From Bacteroidaceae bacterium (GTDB lineage: Bacteria; Bacteroidota; Bacteroidia; Bacteroidales; Bacteroidaceae), in assembly GCA_024401095.1 (NCBI GenBank), contig JAKSLR010000010.1:17756-81755 (forward strand): a stretch of 64,000 nt of DNA, written 5' to 3'. Made by a program: the position numbers and the translations under genes. Below the pieces are notes generated by a model. The model searched no databases, was not told the origin of the DNA, and saw only the letters and a list, made by a program, of their open reading frames with translations. Below are positions 15,782 to 26,300 of the stretch, one piece after another. Each line of letters begins with the position of its first letter. Position 1 is the stretch's first letter.

Positions 15782-18259
15782 ATGAACGATTTCGATAATA
15801 GATATTCTGAAGAACCCGAAATTTCAATGATTGCTGATTTTGACGGTGACGAATCCAGTATTTTCAGCAATCATGTAAACGAAGAACTACCTATTCTCTG
15901 TTTGCGTGATATTGTACTTTTCCCAGGTGTAATTTTACCCGTACAAATAGGAAGAGCCGTATCTTTAAAGCTGATAAAATACTGTCACGAACACAAAATA
16001 CAATTTGGAGCACTGACGCAACGATATACAAATGTCGAAGAACCTGGACCAAATGATTTGTTTAATACAGGTATTGTAGTACGTATTCTTCGAGTACTGG
16101 ATATGCCAGACGGTAAGAAAACAGCTATTTTGCAAGGCCAAAGCCGTTTTGCCGTAGATAGTTTTCTACCTCGCACTTCCAATAAACATTGGCTTACAGC
16201 AAAGGTTCATGAGCTTAAAGATGAAGGTTATAAACTAAACACCAAAGAGTTTACAACCCTCGTTTCTTCTTGCCGGGAAATGGCAAGTCAGTTAATGCTT
16301 GATTTTGCAGAAGGAAAGAACGATTTTGTATTTGCCATGCGCAATATTACTAATCATATGTTCTTCGTAAATTTCTGTTGTGCCAACCTTCCGTTTACCA
16401 TCAATGAAAAGATTGAGCTGTTGGAAAAGGATTATTTGATTGATCGTTCTTATGGCCTTTTAAAGACTATCAACACGACCATGCAATACGTTCATCTCCG
16501 GAAGTATATCCATCAGAAAACACAGGAAGAACTGAGTGAACAGCAAAAAGAGTATTTTCTTCAGCAGGAAATAAAGAATCTTCAGGAAGAACTGGGTAAT
16601 TCCAGTGATGCAGAAATTGAAGAAATGCGCAATGAGGGCTTAAATAAAAAGTGGAGCAAAGAAACTTATGCACTTTTCAAGAAAGAACTTGACAAGCTGG
16701 AAAGAATAGTTCCACAGAGTCCAGACTATAATGTTCAATATAATTATCTGAAGACAGTATTAGCCTTGCCATGGAACGAGTATTCTGATGATAACCTGGA
16801 TATCGTTAATGCGCAAAAGGTATTGGACCGAGACCATTATGGCATGGAGAAAGTCAAGGAACGTATCCTGGAACATCTTGCAGTAGCGCGCATGCGTTCT
16901 GATTTACGCAGCCCTATTTTATGTCTTTATGGCCCTCCTGGTGTGGGAAAAACCTCATTAGGACGAAGCATTGCTGATGCATTGAACAGAAAGTATGTGC
17001 GTGTATCATTAGGAGGTTTACACGATGAAGCTGAAATCCGTGGTCACAGACGTACCTATATCGGAGCAATGGCTGGACGTATCCTGAAAAACATACAGAA
17101 AGCCGGTACCTCTAATCCTGTCTTTATTCTGGATGAGATAGACAAGATTACCCAACAGACCATGAACGGTGATCCTGCATCTGCACTTCTGGAAGTACTT
17201 GATCCTGAGCAGAATTCTACCTTCCATGATAATTATCTGGATATGGATTTTGATTTATCAAGAGTGATGTTCATAGCCACAGCCAATGATATAAGCACCA
17301 TTCCAAGTGCATTAAGAGACCGAATGGAAATGATTGAGGTTCCTGGCTATATCACAGAAGAAAAGGTAGAAATTGCACGTAGACACCTTATTCCTAAAGC
17401 AAAAAAGGAAATAGGCCTCAAGACCAATTATGATGATATAAAAATTGGTAAATCAACCATTGAAAAGATTATTGAAGACTATACACGTGAAAGCGGTGTA
17501 CGCCAGTTGGAAAAGATGATCAGCAAGCTCTTACGCAAGGAAGCACTGCACTATGCCTTAAACGGCGAATTTTCTCAAACTACAGTTCGCCCTAAAGATG
17601 TGAAGGATTTGCTGGGTACAGAACTCTTCAACAGAGATAAATACCAAGGAAATGACTATGCAGGTGTAGTTACAGGTTTAGCTTGGACATCTGTTGGCGG
17701 AGAGATATTATTCGTTGAGGTTGGTTTAAGCAAGAGCAAAACACCAAGATTGTCACTAACAGGTAGCTTGGGTGATGTAATGAAAGAATCAGCTATTCTG
17801 GCATTGGAGTATGTAAAGGCACATGCATCAAAGTATGGAATTGATTCCCGCATTTTTGATGAATACAGCATTCACATTCATGTTCCAGACGGTGCAACTC
17901 CAAAGGATGGTCCATCAGCAGGTATCACCTTGACCACTGCCATTATCTCTGCCTTAACGCAGCGTAAGGTACGTAAGAATTTGGCCATGACAGGTGAGAT
18001 TACGTTAAGAGGAAAAGTAACTCCTGTAGGCGGTATCCGTGAAAAAATTCTGGCAGCAAAACGTGCCGGCATCAAAGAACTTATTCTCTGCAAGGAAAAC
18101 AAGCGTAACATTGATGAAATTCCAGCATTATACTTAGAGGGACTGGAATTCCATTACGTAGATGACATACAAGAAGTAATCTCAACAGCACTGTTGGATG
18201 AAAAAGTCAAGAACCCTGTAGAATTCACATTTACAGAAAACAAGGAGGCTAAAAAATGA
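15782..18259 (+). CDS. lon: ATP-dependent protease Lon
   Basis: Lon degrades misfolded and regulatory proteins in the cytoplasm. The protein has 825 residues. The N-terminal substrate-binding domain (LON) spans about 40-235 (LPILCLRDIVLFPGVILPV), followed by a coiled coil (EQQKEYFLQQEIKNLQEELG). The AAA+ module has Walker A GPPGVGKTS (about 383-391) and Walker B VFILDEIDK. The C-terminal protease domain carries the Ser-Lys dyad: Ser in PKDGPSAG (about 711) and Lys about 43 residues later in LRGKVTPVGGIREKILAAKRAG. It heads an operon in which its stop overlaps the tgt start (ATGA). Confidence 0.97.
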   Translation: MNDFDNRYSEEPEISMIADFDGDESSIFSNHVNEELPILCLRDIVLFPGVILPVQIGRAVSLKLIKYCHEHKIQFGALTQRYTNVEEPGPNDLFNTGIVVRILRVLDMPDGKKTAILQGQSRFAVDSFLPRTSNKHWLTAKVHELKDEGYKLNTKEFTTLVSSCREMASQLMLDFAEGKNDFVFAMRNITNHMFFVNFCCANLPFTINEKIELLEKDYLIDRSYGLLKTINTTMQYVHLRKYIHQKTQEELSEQQKEYFLQQEIKNLQEELGNSSDAEIEEMRNEGLNKKWSKETYALFKKELDKLERIVPQSPDYNVQYNYLKTVLALPWNEYSDDNLDIVNAQKVLDRDHYGMEKVKERILEHLAVARMRSDLRSPILCLYGPPGVGKTSLGRSIADALNRKYVRVSLGGLHDEAEIRGHRRTYIGAMAGRILKNIQKAGTSNPVFILDEIDKITQQTMNGDPASALLEVLDPEQNSTFHDNYLDMDFDLSRVMFIATANDISTIPSALRDRMEMIEVPGYITEEKVEIARRHLIPKAKKEIGLKTNYDDIKIGKSTIEKIIEDYTRESGVRQLEKMISKLLRKEALHYALNGEFSQTTVRPKDVKDLLGTELFNRDKYQGNDYAGVVTGLAWTSVGGEILFVEVGLSKSKTPRLSLTGSLGDVMKESAILALEYVKAHASKYGIDSRIFDEYSIHIHVPDGATPKDGPSAGITLTTAIISALTQRKVRKNLAMTGEITLRGKVTPVGGIREKILAAKRAGIKELILCKENKRNIDEIPALYLEGLEFHYVDDIQEVISTALLDEKVKNPVEFTFTENKEAKK

Positions 18260-19386
18260 CATTTGAATTACAATATACAGACCCGAAATCTAACGCCAGA
18301 GCAGGTAAGATTACAACTGACCATGGTGTGATAGAGACGCCAATTTTCATGCCAGTAGGTACCCTTGGAACAGTAAAAGGTGTTCATCTTTCTGAAATCA
18401 AGGAAGATATCAAAGCACAAATTATTTTAGGAAACACCTATCACCTGTACCTTCGTCCTGGTATAGAAATACTGGAGCAAGCCGGTGGTCTGCATAAGTT
18501 CAATGGTTTCGACCGACCTATGTTGACTGACAGCGGAGGTTTTCAAGTGTTTTCATTAGCGGGTATACGAAAGCTTACTGCAGAAGGTGCAGAATTCCGC
18601 TCCCACATTGATGGTTCCAAACATTTCTTTACCCCAGAGAAAGTCATGGACATTGAACGTAGTATTGGAGCAGATATCATGATGGCCTTTGACGAATGTC
18701 CTCCTGGAACTTCGGATTATGCATATGCAAAAAAATCACTTGCACTGACACATCAGTGGTTAGACCGTTGCATTAAACGCTTCAATGAAACAGAGCCAAA
18801 ATATGGTTACAGTCAGTCACTCTTCCCTATTGTCCAGGGTTGTGTCTACAAGGATCTTCGACAGCAGTCTGCTGAATATATAGCCAGCAAAAATGCTGAT
18901 GGTAATGCCATTGGAGGCTTGGCTGTGGGTGAGCCAGTTGAGAAAATGTATGAGATGATAGAAGTGGTAAACGAGATTCTTCCTAAAGAAAAACCACGTT
19001 ATCTGATGGGGGTAGGAACTCCTGTCAATCTTCTTGAAGGCATAGAACGTGGCGTAGACATGTTTGACTGTGTCATGCCTACCCGAAATGGACGTAATGC
19101 CATGATATTTACCCGTAATGGTATCATGAACATGCGTAACAAAAAATGGGAAAACGACTTTTCTCCACTTGATCCTGACGGAACATCATACGTTGATCAA
19201 ATGTATTCCAGAGCCTATGTCAGACACTTGTTCCATGCAGGTGAAATGTTAGGAATGCAGATTGCATCCATTCACAACCTAGCTTTTTATTTATGGTTAG
19301 TAGGTGAAGCAAGAAAACACATCATAGCAGGTGATTTCTCTACATGGAAACCAATGATGGTAAGACGATTATCAGAAAGACTATAA
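18256..19386 (+). CDS. tgt: Queuine tRNA-ribosyltransferase
   Basis: Tgt exchanges the guanine at position 34 of GUN-anticodon tRNAs for preQ1. The protein has 376 residues. The preQ1 pocket block LTDSGGFQVFSLA lies at about 92-104, and DIMMAFDECPPG, GGLAVGEPVEKM and the nucleophile region GVDMFDCVMPTRNGRNAM (about 268-285) are intact. The usual zinc motif CxCxxC after the NKKW block is absent; instead the segment reads FSPLDPDGTSYV, with only the later RHLFHAGE kept. I believe this loss is usual in Bacteroidetes. The gene overlaps lon by 4 bases, and its stop overlaps the next start (TAATG). Confidence 0.95.
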   Translation: MTFELQYTDPKSNARAGKITTDHGVIETPIFMPVGTLGTVKGVHLSEIKEDIKAQIILGNTYHLYLRPGIEILEQAGGLHKFNGFDRPMLTDSGGFQVFSLAGIRKLTAEGAEFRSHIDGSKHFFTPEKVMDIERSIGADIMMAFDECPPGTSDYAYAKKSLALTHQWLDRCIKRFNETEPKYGYSQSLFPIVQGCVYKDLRQQSAEYIASKNADGNAIGGLAVGEPVEKMYEMIEVVNEILPKEKPRYLMGVGTPVNLLEGIERGVDMFDCVMPTRNGRNAMIFTRNGIMNMRNKKWENDFSPLDPDGTSYVDQMYSRAYVRHLFHAGEMLGMQIASIHNLAFYLWLVGEARKHIIAGDFSTWKPMMVRRLSERL

Positions 19387-20573
19387 TGAAGAAGTCAATA
19401 AACATAAAGAAAATAGCAAAGAAAATCTTCTCCCCAATCAGCTGGCTATTTGGCAAGATTGGGAATGTAGTATTTTCTTCACGATGTATTTCCAGAATTG
19501 ACAGGTATCTGATCAGTAAGTTTCTGGGAACCTATTTCTTTGCCATAATCCTGATTATTTCCATTGCAGTGGTGTTTGATTTCAACGAACATCTAGATAA
19601 GTTCATGCAGAACAATGCACCAATGGATAAGATTATCTTTGAATACTATTTGAATTTTATCCCATATTATTCAAATCTATTCAGTGCACTCTTCGTGTTC
19701 ATTGCTGTGATTTTCTTTACATCGAAACTTGCAGATAATTCTGAAATCATAGCCATGATGAGTACAGGAATGAGTTTTAAACGTATTATGCGTCCATATC
19801 TTATTTCTGCCACTTTCATAGCCATATTTACCTACGTATTAGGAGCTTATATAATTCCAGTTGGAACAGAAACACGCTTGAACTTTGAAAATACTTACAA
19901 GAAGAAAAAGATTGTAACCTTTGCCCAGGATATACAACTAGAAGTAGATACAGGCGTCATTGCTTACATAGAAAGATTTGAGCGAAGCAACAAAACTGGC
20001 TATCATTTTAGCTTGGATAAATTCGTAGATAAAAAACTAGTCAGTCACCTGACAGCAAACAGTATTAGTTACGACACGTTGTCTGATGTGCGTTACCACT
20101 GGACCATTAAAGACTATACTATACGTGAGCTTAAAGGTATGAAGGAATTCATAAGTCATGGTTCACGAACAGACTCTATTATAAAAATGGAGCCCGAAGA
20201 CTTCTTGATTTCTGAAGGTCAGGAAGCAACCATGACCAGCCCACAACTTAAGACTTACATAGATAGACAGAAAGCACGTGGCTTTGCAAACATTAAGCAA
20301 TTTGAAATAGAATATCACAAGCGTATAGCTATGAGTTTTGCTGCATATATCCTTACCATTATAGGTCTATCACTTTCTGTTCAAAAAAGAAAAGGTGGAA
20401 TGGGAATGTATTTAGGTTTAGGTTTAGCATTGAGTGTATCATATATTCTATTCCAGACCATCTCTTCATCCTTTGCAATAAATGCAAATGTTCCGCCGGG
20501 TATAGCTGCATGGATACCAAATATAGTATTTCTATTTATAGCTTTCTATCTTTATAAAAAAGCTCCTAGATAA
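19386..20573 (+). CDS. LPS export permease, LptF/LptG (YjgP/YjgQ) family
   Basis: The product has 395 residues from the ATG at 19386, which overlaps the tgt stop as TAATG; the longer frame has no better start. A basic amphipathic start is followed by transmembrane helices at about 45-70, 85-110 and 125-150, a periplasmic jelly-roll domain (about 165-300) and three further helices to the C-terminus. This is the LptF/G architecture; with LptB it drives lipopolysaccharide from the inner membrane onto the Lpt bridge. The block ISRIDRYLISKFLGTYFFAI is the typical first helix. Bacteroidetes usually carry two such genes at separate loci, so LptF versus LptG cannot be settled here. Confidence 0.9.
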   Translation: MKKSINIKKIAKKIFSPISWLFGKIGNVVFSSRCISRIDRYLISKFLGTYFFAIILIISIAVVFDFNEHLDKFMQNNAPMDKIIFEYYLNFIPYYSNLFSALFVFIAVIFFTSKLADNSEIIAMMSTGMSFKRIMRPYLISATFIAIFTYVLGAYIIPVGTETRLNFENTYKKKKIVTFAQDIQLEVDTGVIAYIERFERSNKTGYHFSLDKFVDKKLVSHLTANSISYDTLSDVRYHWTIKDYTIRELKGMKEFISHGSRTDSIIKMEPEDFLISEGQEATMTSPQLKTYIDRQKARGFANIKQFEIEYHKRIAMSFAAYILTIIGLSLSVQKRKGGMGMYLGLGLALSVSYILFQTISSSFAINANVPPGIAAWIPNIVFLFIAFYLYKKAPR

Positions 20574-20598
20574 CATTTGTAATTATAATTACTTTGAT

Positions 20599-21588
20599 AT
20601 GAAAATTCTAACAACCAAGATAAGAAGCATAAAATGGTGGATGGATTGGTTAGGAATCGTTATTGGCTGTACCATCATGGCAGCTGGTTTCGTATTCTTT
20701 ATTAACCCATACAATATAGTACCAGGTGGAGTATACGGATGTAGCATCGTTCTCCATTATCTATTTCCATCCATTCAAGTAGGTACTTTCGGCTATATGT
20801 TTGATATTCCGTTGTTCATACTGGCTTTAGTGTTATTGGGAACAAACCTGGGTGCAAGAACATTCATTGCAGCCATGATGACACCTACCATCATGAATAC
20901 ACTGACATTGCTATCCTACCCAAACCAAGAATCTATGGAAAAACTTGATCCAACTCAACTGTTGGGAGGAGTAATAGATATGTCTCACGACTTGATGCTG
21001 ACTTGCATTATAGGAGCAACACTTATTGGAGTAGGATGTGGTATCGTGGTTCGTTCCAATGCAACAACAGGAGGAACGGACATCGTGGGAATGATGCTAC
21101 AGAAGTTTTGCCACATCAAGTTTTCTAATGGTGTGCTGTTGACCGATGGCTTGGTAGTACTCTTTGGTCTTCTGGTAATTGGTTTAGGTATAGGACAAGC
21201 CAATACTGAGAATAATGGCTCTTGGCTACTCTCCTTCTATTCATTGATTTCCATCTTTATCTCATCAAGAGTACTTGCTTTTACAATTAATGGTAATAAA
21301 GATGACAAGCTGATTTTTGTCATCAGTGAAAAGCCGCTCCATGAACTACATAATTATATTCTGAATGACCTGGAACGCACAGCAACACTGATCAAAGCAC
21401 AAGGATTATATACCAACGGAGATAAGGAAATGATTTTCCTAGTCTGCAAATACAAAGAAGTAAATAACATTAAACACCGTATCAAAAAGGCAGATCCTAC
21501 TTCATTCGTCATCGTGACAGATGCTTATGACACTTATGGAGAAGGCTGGAAATCCTTACCTGATGCTGGTGATATACAAGCTGAATAA
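20599..21588 (+). CDS. YitT-family membrane protein (DUF161/DUF2179)
   Basis: The protein has 329 residues. Five or six transmembrane helices fill about 18-225, with the family signatures GFVFFINPYNIVPGGVYGCS and the glycine-rich SNATTGGTDIVGMML. A soluble C-terminal DUF2179 domain (about 235-315) contains RTATLIKAQGLYTNGDKEMI and VCKYKEVNNIKHRIKKADP. The family is widespread and has no established substrate. It lies 25 bases after the LptF/G-like gene and 2 bases before the thioesterase gene, so it belongs to the lon operon. Confidence 0.9.
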   Translation: MKILTTKIRSIKWWMDWLGIVIGCTIMAAGFVFFINPYNIVPGGVYGCSIVLHYLFPSIQVGTFGYMFDIPLFILALVLLGTNLGARTFIAAMMTPTIMNTLTLLSYPNQESMEKLDPTQLLGGVIDMSHDLMLTCIIGATLIGVGCGIVVRSNATTGGTDIVGMMLQKFCHIKFSNGVLLTDGLVVLFGLLVIGLGIGQANTENNGSWLLSFYSLISIFISSRVLAFTINGNKDDKLIFVISEKPLHELHNYILNDLERTATLIKAQGLYTNGDKEMIFLVCKYKEVNNIKHRIKKADPTSFVIVTDAYDTYGEGWKSLPDAGDIQAE

Positions 21589-21590
21589 AT

Positions 21591-21956
21591 ATGAACTTAG
21601 TCTTTAGTAAATCTTTTGTTCCTGAAGAGAAAGATTCGGCACTCAAGATGGGATCTGGTAATCTTATGGTTCTCTCAACACCTAGTCTAATGGCTTCGTT
21701 AGAGAATGTTGCAATGAACTGTGTTATGTCCAAATTAGAGAAAGGATACACAACAGTTGGTACATTACTGAATGTAAAGCATCTGAAAGCTTCAAAGATA
21801 GGTCAACCCTATACTGCGAAAGCAACATTGATAGAAGAAGACAAGCGTAGATTAGTATTCCATGTAGAAGCAATGGATGAAGAGGGAAATCTCCTAGCTG
21901 AAGGGACACATGAACGCTTTATTGTTAATATAGAGCGTTTTATGGGTAAACTTTAA
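21591..21956 (+). CDS. Hotdog-fold thioesterase, FlK-like
   Basis: The protein has 121 residues, a single hotdog domain. The central block LSTPSLMASLENVAMNCV is the hotdog helix that carries catalytic Thr/Glu in fluoroacetyl-CoA thioesterase relatives, and TTVGTLLNVKHLKASKIGQP plus LLAEGTHERFIVN match the strand pattern and the His-containing end. It probably hydrolyses an acyl-CoA, but the natural substrate is unknown. It starts 2 bases after the YitT-family stop and is the last gene of the lon operon. Its stop overlaps the stop of the convergent membrane-protein gene. Confidence 0.85.
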   Translation: MNLVFSKSFVPEEKDSALKMGSGNLMVLSTPSLMASLENVAMNCVMSKLEKGYTTVGTLLNVKHLKASKIGQPYTAKATLIEEDKRRLVFHVEAMDEEGNLLAEGTHERFIVNIERFMGKL

Positions 21957-22576
21957 TAAAAGACGTAACGCCAAAGAAGTAGAAAATGCATGCAAAAATA
22001 GGCTAATACAATCATCGGAACACCTATTTTTACCCCATTTAAGAGCGAAATGATAAAGTCATAAATATGACGAAGGTTGCCTGAAAGCCATCCATAAATT
22101 CCCCCCATCAGGCAACACCCCATGCTGAACCAAATGGAGAAGCCATTGACTAAAGGACTGTTCTGCAATTCACCTGTTACACTTAATAGGTTTCCTATAG
22201 GAGATACAATTCCCCAGACAATTAATAAGATATATAATGCTCCCACTACTAGGGAGATTTGAAGGCTCCAACGTTGTTTGAACGACAACAATTGGAGCTT
22301 ATTTCTTACAAAATTATTCATGGCAATCAAGAAACCGGATCCACTTATTATACCAACACCCATACAAAGCAGAAGTAAAGCTAAAAATGGAAAAGTATGC
22401 TCTACGCTTGTTAAAGATTGTCGTAATATCCAACGTATACCATCCAAAGACAATAAATTATTCACCTCTAATCCAAAGAGATTTGCAATCCAGGAGAAGA
22501 GTAATAGAATTATGGTTGCCAGATTCAAGGCAACAATTGTCCAAGAATAAAATATAAATATTTTCTTGTTACGCAT
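21953..22576 (-). CDS. Unknown five-helix membrane protein
   Basis: The protein has 207 residues. Hydrophobic segments lie at about 7-30, 58-83, 100-122, 142-164 and 180-203, and the loops are short. I recognise no family and see no catalytic motif. It starts 11 bases after the stop of the response-regulator gene and so is the last gene of the kdgK-eda-kinase-regulator run. That position suggests an accessory sensor or a target of the two-component pair. The 3' end overlaps the stop codon of the convergent thioesterase gene. Confidence 0.8.
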   Translation of the reverse strand: MRNKKIFIFYSWTIVALNLATIILLLFSWIANLFGLEVNNLLSLDGIRWILRQSLTSVEHTFPFLALLLLCMGVGIISGSGFLIAMNNFVRNKLQLLSFKQRWSLQISLVVGALYILLIVWGIVSPIGNLLSVTGELQNSPLVNGFSIWFSMGCCLMGGIYGWLSGNLRHIYDFIISLLNGVKIGVPMIVLAYFCMHFLLLWRYVFY

Positions 22577-22587
22577 GAAATGATGTT

Positions 22588-23310
22588 TTATTCATCGTCG
22601 GGTTCTAGATTATCTACGTCTAAAATTCTAAGCTCGAAAGCACGAGTAACCAATCTTGTGGCATTTACTCCACTTCTTTCATTTGGTTTAAATAGACGCT
22701 GTATCAAATCAATTTGTTTTTTTTCCAACGATTTCACTCCCAATGGCATACCCTTCAAAGCAGTTATCATTTCTTTCGTATATCCAAGTGCAAGATGACG
22801 GAGGAATCGTTCGTCATATTCATCAATGTCAAAGTTAATCATAGCCTCCTGCTTCCTCTGATCCATTAATACACTCTTTTTGAAACGATCCAGTATCTTT
22901 TCTAAGATTGGCTCATTGAAAACCATACGTTTACCGTCCATTACACACTTAACATCTGTCTTAGTGAGTAATTCTCCACTCTTCAAAATGATACCATCTG
23001 CTCCGGCTTCCAAAACATCCACCCACAGACGTTCATTTAAGATTTCACCGGTAAAGATGAGAATATGCAAATCCTTATGTTCATTACGTACTTTACGGCA
23101 TATCTCTACACCAACTGTTGTTGAACCACCTAAACCTAAATCAAGCAATAATAAATCAGGAACTTGTTTTTCTATAAGATTCCAAAATTCTGCTTCGGTC
23201 ATGGCAGTACCTATAATTTCTGCTTCAGGAATATCGTTACGGAAGATTTCTTCAGTACCCTTCAATTCCAATTTTACATCTTCTACAATAATGACTTTAA
23301 ACTTTTCCAT
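22588..23310 (-). CDS. Response regulator with receiver and LuxR-like HTH
   Basis: The protein has 240 residues. The receiver domain spans about 1-125: the acidic pair is ED at 10-11, the phosphoacceptor is Asp57 in DLLLLDLGLGG, the switch Thr is in ILIFTGE and the Lys in IILKSGE. The C-terminal part (about 165-235) reads as a LuxR-like helix-turn-helix (LRHLALGYTKEMITALKGM, then VKSLEKKQIDLIQRLF), followed by an acidic tail. The HTH is less conserved than in NarL. It starts one base after the stop of the giant sensor kinase, which must be its partner. Target genes are unknown; the kdg genes of the same operon are candidates. Confidence 0.88.
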   Translation of the reverse strand: MEKFKVIIVEDVKLELKGTEEIFRNDIPEAEIIGTAMTEAEFWNLIEKQVPDLLLLDLGLGGSTTVGVEICRKVRNEHKDLHILIFTGEILNERLWVDVLEAGADGIILKSGELLTKTDVKCVMDGKRMVFNEPILEKILDRFKKSVLMDQRKQEAMINFDIDEYDERFLRHLALGYTKEMITALKGMPLGVKSLEKKQIDLIQRLFKPNERSGVNATRLVTRAFELRILDVDNLEPDDE

Positions 23311-23311
23311 T

Positions 23312-26300
23312 TTATATTGTTATTTCATTTTTACTTACCGGAATTGTAAACCAGATTTTATAACCTCCATCCGTTAAAGGTTCTGCATTTATGCGGCATC
23401 CTCTATGACGGCAGAGTTCATCATGATCTCTGATTATCTGGCGCATGTTTAAATATTGTGTTCCATGCAATTTTCCACTATCATCAGGCTGCATTCGTTT
23501 TAAATCTGGATAAAATAGTAAATTTAACTCTGCCTGAGTATAAGATCCTCTAGGATCTTCAAAAGTAAAGCGAACAAAGCCGTTGTCGACACAGGTGCTG
23601 AAGTAGAAAACTGCATCTGAATCATATTGCTTCTCTAAAGCAGCATCAACAAGGCTATCCATCAAGTAGCAAAGAAGATGTTCATCACCAAGAACAGATT
23701 CTTTACCAATAGATGATTCTAATGTCCAGTTTAACTGATTCTTACGAACTATTTTATTGAAATACTTCTCTAAGTGAGTCTTAAGTTTATCTACAGGTAC
23801 ACGCTTACGAGAGAACTTGAGATTTTCTAATTGTCTGTTTGCACAGTCACTCAAGGTTGTAAATATGTCTTTATAGTAATGAACCAGTTCATGCATGATT
23901 TGTGTCTGCTCCGCTTCTTTCGCTAAGTCCTGTTCATGTTGTAACTTATCTACAATCAACTTGATACGATTAGGATAGTACATCGTTTCATGTTTTAGAG
24001 TAGAAAGGCAATTATCTAATACCATATTCTGGACATGGAGAATATTCTCTTCATGTATGGCTCTTCGTTTTTCATCTTCAGCTACTTCCAACTCTGCATG
24101 CTTATGGCTTAACCGAATAACAGTCTGATAGATGACTATAGAGACATATCGGATAACTAAGTCACGAAGCATGGCTTCATTCTTATCTGATGCAGTTTGA
24201 TTCTGGATAAAAGCAAATGCTCCGACACAGATGTCTTCGTTATTCTGTTTTACGAGCAAAGGATAGACATAGGTATGTAACTCCTTATTATAAACGATTT
24301 TCATGTCACGTATGGCATGTTTCATCTCTTCTTCCATCAAGCGAGTTATATATATCTTATCGGTTGCTTGAAGATCAAGTAAATGATTGTCTGCATCTTT
24401 TATAAGAATAGCCAATCCATCTATAGGATGAATAGCTACCAAGTCTGGGTAAATACGCTCCAGCATCTTTCCTGGAAGTTCTTGCAGTTCATCTTCTTCT
24501 GTATGATTCTGGAAAGTCTTTAGTACTTTATGATTAGCTTCCAAGACTTGTTGTACATTAATTCTATAGAGTAAAGCTTGGCGGAAATAGAGGCTATATA
24601 TTGTGATAACAAAAGCAAGCATTACTACAACCAAAAGAATGATAGAAACAGTTTTGTTAGTAGCTGTAGTTTGCATCTGGTGACAAAACTCATCCAACAT
24701 CTTATCCTCACCTAACAATTTATAGAGTTTGGTATAGGCTTCATTGTTTGTCTTGTAAATTCCCCATTCGCCTAAAGCCAAGGCAGCTACAGCAACTTCA
24801 TTTCTAATATCCAAGATGACGTGGTAATCAATAATAATACCTTTATCATACCATGCTAATTCTGCCAAAGATGATCCTTCATCAATACTCATTAATAAAT
24901 TGCTATTAGGATCTTGGCTCTTATAGTATTTATTCAAGTATACACATGCAGAATCTGCATAAATTAATGCATCCTCATAATAACCATCTACGTTAGAATA
25001 ATAAGTAGAATCAGCAAAGGCTGCTGCTTTCATCAGCATTTTATCGGATTGACTCTGAGCAAACAAGTTTACATTAGTAAACAGAAGAATAAAGCCAATG
25101 AGAAAGCGTAGGATTCCCTTAGGTAAGCGGAAAAAGAAACGACTACCCTTTCCTATTTCTGAATCAATGCCAAATAAACAAACAGAGAACAATGGATTGG
25201 TCTTTTTGTATTTATCGATAATGCCTTTACAGTTCATAAGTCCAAAGCCAAAACCTTTGTTTTTCTTCAGATCTTCATCTACATGATTCATACCTATTTT
25301 GCTGGAATCATAGACTTTCTCTTCAAGAATTAGTTTTCTGTCTTCCTCTGATAAACCACGTCCGGTATCTTTTACAGATATCTCTATATAAGTATCTGTT
25401 TCTTCTGCTTTTACATAAATAGATCCACCTTTTGGCGTATATTTTCTTGCATTATCACAAAGAGTATTAATCATAAAGAGAGTCAAGGCCTTGTCTGCTT
25501 TTACTATTGCAGAAGTTTCGTCAACCAAAAATGATAGTTCTTTAGACTCAAAAGCATGTTTACCCTTTGCAATAGTTGCAAAAATGTCACCCAAATTAAA
25601 CGATTCGATCTGTAAGCTTAAGGCTCCTTGCTTCATCTTTATCCATAAAGCCATAATATCATTATACTCATTGATACGATCTATCAGATCATGAATATAA
25701 TCATATCGCTCAAGCTTTTGCTCCTCTGACTGATTACCTGAATTCAAGCGGTTAATTTCATTGATTGCACGATCCAAGAACGGCGTAATACCCGTTACAA
25801 TGCTCATGCAGGTACGCTTTTCTAAGTTCTTCCGTTTATTTTCTGCAATGTGCTGTTCATGCAGATAACGTTCCTTTTCCAGTTGCTTATATTCTTCATC
25901 AAGATTCAGGAAATTGGAACCATATTGGTATGCCCAATTTAAATAAGGTTCTATCAATGACAACAAACTCTTATCATCATTAACCAAAGATGTTGACGGC
26001 ACAAGTGAAATTTTACCTGCTGATTCATCAAATTCAAGTTTAACAGGACAACCAAAGATTTCATTCAACTTAGGTTCAAGATCATCTGCCATTCTTTCAA
26101 GCAGTTCTTCATTATCCTCTACATCAGTAGGTATAGATGATGTAATATAACTGCACAGCTCTGCAGTAATACTGAATTTATGAATACGTTCTGTATTTCT
26201 TTTACGCCATTTTCTATTCAGGAAAATCAGCAAAATAGAACCCAATACTGTGAGAATTGCAATTATCCAGAACAAAATATTCAAACTGTTAGTTTCTGCT

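Noticed and set aside
21953..21956. Frameshift or fusion between the thioesterase and the membrane protein
   Set aside because: They are convergent genes whose stop codons overlap on opposite strands; both frames are intact.
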